Of a stretch of DNA of 64,000 nucleotides, positions 61,767-64,000 are shown piece by piece. How positions within the stretch are numbered: the first letter of the stretch is position 1; each line of letters begins with the position of its first letter. Both the position numbers and the translations under genes were made by a program. The notes beneath the pieces are model-generated. The model ran no database searches and was not told the DNA's origin. It worked only from the letters and a program-made list of their open reading frames with translations. The DNA is from Streptomyces xantholiticus (lineage in GTDB: Bacteria; Actinomycetota; Actinomycetes; Streptomycetales; Streptomycetaceae), in the NCBI RefSeq assembly GCF_014651015.1, contig NZ_BMWB01000001.1, positions 186,001 to 250,000 on the forward strand, given 5' to 3'.

Positions 61767-63122
61767 GTGAACCCGTCGCGCCGCCGTGCATGGAAACGCC
61801 ACCTGCGGACCTTCGGCTCACTCACCGTCGCCGGCCAGGTGGAGGCAGCGCTCTCGTTGGCCACCACCGCCGCGCTGGTGCGGCAGGTGGGCGGCGCCGA
61901 GGCGGGGCAGGTGCTCTTCGTGCAGTCCCTGGCAACGGTCTGGTTCCTGCTGTGGGATCCCCGCCTGGAGGATGCGCAGCAGCGCTTCGTGCCGGCAGAG
62001 CAACTGCGCGGTGCGGGCCGAGGCACCCAGCTGTACCACCGGCTCGTCCGGCTGGACTTCGCCTCCGGGCTGCTGGCCACGATCGTGGGCGTGGTGGTGG
62101 CCTTCGCCGCCGCCGGCGCCGGATGGCTGCCCGCCGAGTTGCTCTGGCTGCTCGTTCCCGCCGTACTCGGAGCCGGTGTCGCGACACCCGTGGGAAGCGC
62201 CTCGGCCGGCTACGCGCTCACCGGCCGGCTGTTCCGGTTGGGCACTGTCCGTCTCGCGCTCGCCGTGTTCGGGTGTCTGGTCACGCTGACGGGGCTGCTG
62301 GTGGCCGGCCCGGTCGGCTACCTGGCGGCGACCGTGGTGACCGGTCTTCTCTCCACGGTCGTGCTCACCATCGGCGCTGTCCGGCAGGTGCGCGAAGCAT
62401 GCGGTCCGCCTGCCGCCGAGCCCGTCGCACTGCCACCGGGCCTCGTGCCGTTCCTGGTGAAGACATCGGCGACGGGATCGGTCTCCGCTGCTTCGGAGAG
62501 CGGCGTTTCCGTACTCGCCGGAGTGTTCGGGGGCCCCACTCTGGTGACGTATCTGAAGGTGGCCACGTCGATGGCCCGCCTCTTCATCACCATCGTCAGC
62601 CCTGTGGCAGCACAGCTCTATCCCCGCCTGGCGATGGCGGGAGCCCATGGACGCCGTACCGCGGTGATGAGTGACGCCCTCCGCTCCAGTGCGTTGACGG
62701 GAGCGGTCGGGGCGCTGGCGGTGGCGGTGGCAGCTCCCCTCACCGGACTGCTACTGGGCCTGGTGTACGGCGCCGAGTACAGGGTGCTGTCGACGGCGGC
62801 GGTGGTACTGCTGGCCGGGGCCGCGCTGCGCGGCACGGTGATCTGGGGCAAGGTACTGCCGGCGGCCCTGGGGTTTCCCGGCGTCCGGCTGGCGTTCCTG
62901 ACGGCCGAGGGTGTCTGCCAACTGGCCGTGCTGGTCGCCGTGACCCAGTTCTGGGCGGGCCCGGAGCGCATGGCGCTGGCCTACGCCTGTGGTCTGCTGT
63001 GCCTGCTGGCGTTGAGCACGGCGTGCTGGTTCCTCGTGCTGCGCGTCCTCGTCAGGTCGCTGCCCCATACGGTTCCGCCGACCGCTGCGGTCGGCGAGCC
63101 CGTGGGAACGACGCACGCATGA
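61767..63122 (+). CDS. Polysaccharide flippase (Wzx/MATE-MVF-type)
   Basis: A 451-residue integral membrane protein with about 12 hydrophobic segments. The N-terminal WKRHLRTFGSLTVAGQVEAAL, then repeated Leu/Val/Ala helices with charged loops, and the late YGAEYRVLSTAAVVLLAGAAL follow the PST/flippase fold. It should translocate the lipid-linked repeat unit across the membrane. The GTG start has only a weak ribosome site. Its 3-prime end overlaps the convergent polymerase gene by about 140 bases. Confidence 0.85.
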   Translation: MNPSRRRAWKRHLRTFGSLTVAGQVEAALSLATTAALVRQVGGAEAGQVLFVQSLATVWFLLWDPRLEDAQQRFVPAEQLRGAGRGTQLYHRLVRLDFASGLLATIVGVVVAFAAAGAGWLPAELLWLLVPAVLGAGVATPVGSASAGYALTGRLFRLGTVRLALAVFGCLVTLTGLLVAGPVGYLAATVVTGLLSTVVLTIGAVRQVREACGPPAAEPVALPPGLVPFLVKTSATGSVSAASESGVSVLAGVFGGPTLVTYLKVATSMARLFITIVSPVAAQLYPRLAMAGAHGRRTAVMSDALRSSALTGAVGALAVAVAAPLTGLLLGLVYGAEYRVLSTAAVVLLAGAALRGTVIWGKVLPAALGFPGVRLAFLTAEGVCQLAVLVAVTQFWAGPERMALAYACGLLCLLALSTACWFLVLRVLVRSLPHTVPPTAAVGEPVGTTHA

Positions 63123-64000
63123 GTGGCAGGGCCCTGCGCCGACGCCCGTGAGAGCCCCTCTCCTGCGGTCGTCGGGCGGTCCGACGGCATGGGTGCATCG
63201 CCTGCCGGGGCCAGCCCCATTCCCGCGTAGGTGAAGAACAGGAGCGTCAGCAGGGACCCTGCGTACAAGGTCATCTCCGTGAGCGACATCGCGAGCACCG
63301 CGACCGTGAACAGCAGCGGAGCGCCGCGCCTCGCCACCAGACGGTGGAGCAGCCGGCACAGGAAGAGCACGAGCATCAGCACGCCCGGTACGCCCACCGA
63401 GGCGAAGACGCACACGAACAGGTTGTACGGGAGGACGTAGTCAACTGCCTGGTAGAGGTAGGACGGCACGGAGTGGTCGAGGCCGGACGAGGCATAGCCC
63501 CATCCGCTGCCGAAGAGGGGGTTTTCGAACCCGCGACGCAGGCCGGCCTCGATGGTCTGCCAGCGGTAGTCCGCGCTGGTCGAGTTGAGCCCGAACATGC
63601 CGGTGACCCAGCTGACGGTCTGCAGCCCCAGCAGGGCGAGCGCCGTGAACACGACGAGGAGCCTGCGCAGAGTCAGCCTCTTCTGGGCCCAGACGACGAG
63701 CACGACGACCGTGGCGAACCAGACGCTGCGCGTCTGCGTCAGGAAGATGCCGCAGAGCAGCACGGCGCCGACGAGCCACGTCCAGGGCGTCCGGAGTTCC
63801 GATGTCAGCAGAGGGCACAGTGCCGCCAGGAGCAGGCTCCCGGTCTGCGCCGGATCTCCGATGTCCAGGCCGACCAGCCTCGTCTGGTCCTGAATCACTC
63901 CGCCGACGACGTTGACCAGGGCGTAGCAGATGACGATCGCGTAGACCGGCTTCCGGTTCGTCCGGTGACGGCCCAGGAGGAGGAACACCGCGCCGTAGAC
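62981..64000 (-). CDS. O-antigen ligase/Wzy-like polymerase, 5-prime partial
   Basis: At least 335 residues of a multi-spanning membrane protein; the frame remains open to the right edge, so the start is outside the window. Hydrophobic segments alternate with the Wzy/WaaL-type loop YRWQTIEAGLRRGFENPLFG then GSGWGYASS. This would polymerise the repeat units or ligate the finished chain. The C-terminal 50 residues are hydrophilic, Arg/Ser/Thr-rich and lie antisense over the end of the flippase gene. The stop is TAG at 62981. Confidence 0.82.
   Translation of the reverse strand, partial: VYGAVFLLLGRHRTNRKPVYAIVICYALVNVVGGVIQDQTRLVGLDIGDPAQTGSLLLAALCPLLTSELRTPWTWLVGAVLLCGIFLTQTRSVWFATVVVLVVWAQKRLTLRRLLVVFTALALLGLQTVSWVTGMFGLNSTSADYRWQTIEAGLRRGFENPLFGSGWGYASSGLDHSVPSYLYQAVDYVLPYNLFVCVFASVGVPGVLMLVLFLCRLLHRLVARRGAPLLFTVAVLAMSLTEMTLYAGSLLTLLFFTYAGMGLAPAGDAPMPSDRPTTAGEGLSRASAQGPATHACVVPTGSPTAAVGGTVWGSDLTRTRSTRNQHAVLNASRHSRPQA

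Noticed and set aside
1..64000. tRNA, rRNA, riboswitch or phage attachment sites
   Set aside because: None could be recognised by reading; a covariance-model search would be needed to exclude small RNAs.

Overview
This is high-GC actinobacterial DNA, most likely from Streptomyces or a close relative. The evidence is the pervasive G/C third codon positions, frequent GTG (and some TTG) starts with GGAGG-type ribosome binding sites, ATGA/GTGA stop-start overlaps, and the types of protein families present (BTAD/AfsR-like regulator, DrrA/DrrB-like transporter, RpiR, AidB-like dehydrogenase, Ada-AlkA, DUF4012). No rRNA, tRNA or CRISPR array was found. All calls come from reading the sequence; no database search was run.

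Region 1 (1-15.6 kb) is a catabolic gene cluster. A TetR regulator sits at the left edge. A minus-strand operon (8675 down to 777) encodes an SCP2-like protein, a glutamine-synthetase-like gamma-glutamyl ligase, a class C26 gamma-glutamyl hydrolase, an acyl-CoA ligase/enoyl-CoA hydratase fusion, a zinc alcohol dehydrogenase and an aldehyde dehydrogenase. Divergent plus-strand genes encode an HSL-type esterase, a Baeyer-Villiger-type monooxygenase (BVMO), a 3-aminobutyryl-CoA ammonia-lyase-like hotdog protein, a flavin amine oxidase, a broken SDR and an acyl-CoA ligase. Together they fit the route amine, ketone, ester or lactone, hydroxy acid, aldehyde, acid, acyl-CoA, with gamma-glutamylation as an amine buffer. 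A degradation cluster for an alicyclic or similar amine is the best inference. Two near-identical promoter elements (8749-8780 and 9869-9897) probably make it one regulon.

Region 2 (13.4-27 kb) is rich in decayed genes: an SDR, an FAD-oxidoreductase fragment, an AfsR-like regulator, a DrrA/DrrB transporter pair, a serine hydrolase stub, a truncated oligopeptide ABC ATPase and a TPR protein. Intact genes among them are an SPFH/NfeD membrane pair, an RpiR regulator and dihydrolipoamide dehydrogenase.

Region 3 (27-44.6 kb) holds accessory metabolism and repair genes: a two-domain Nudix protein, a ferredoxin-reductase-like flavoprotein with a cysteine-containing HTH regulator, GTP cyclohydrolase I, an AidB-like acyl-CoA dehydrogenase with its TetR repressor, DoxX, and a translationally coupled polyol operon (FGGY kinase, two flavoproteins, then Ada-AlkA). 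A hypothetical protein, an APC permease and a winged-helix DNA-binding protein follow.

Region 4 (44.8-64 kb) is an exopolysaccharide or cell-surface glycan cluster. It contains a Wzz/BY-kinase chain-length protein, two nucleotide-sugar dehydrogenases, two epimerases, a membrane sugar-1-phosphate transferase, three GT4 glycosyltransferases, two methyltransferases, a low-molecular-weight tyrosine phosphatase, a DUF4012 membrane protein, a flippase and a Wzy-like polymerase that runs off the right edge. The kinase/phosphatase pair and the flippase/polymerase point to a Wzx/Wzy-type assembly system.
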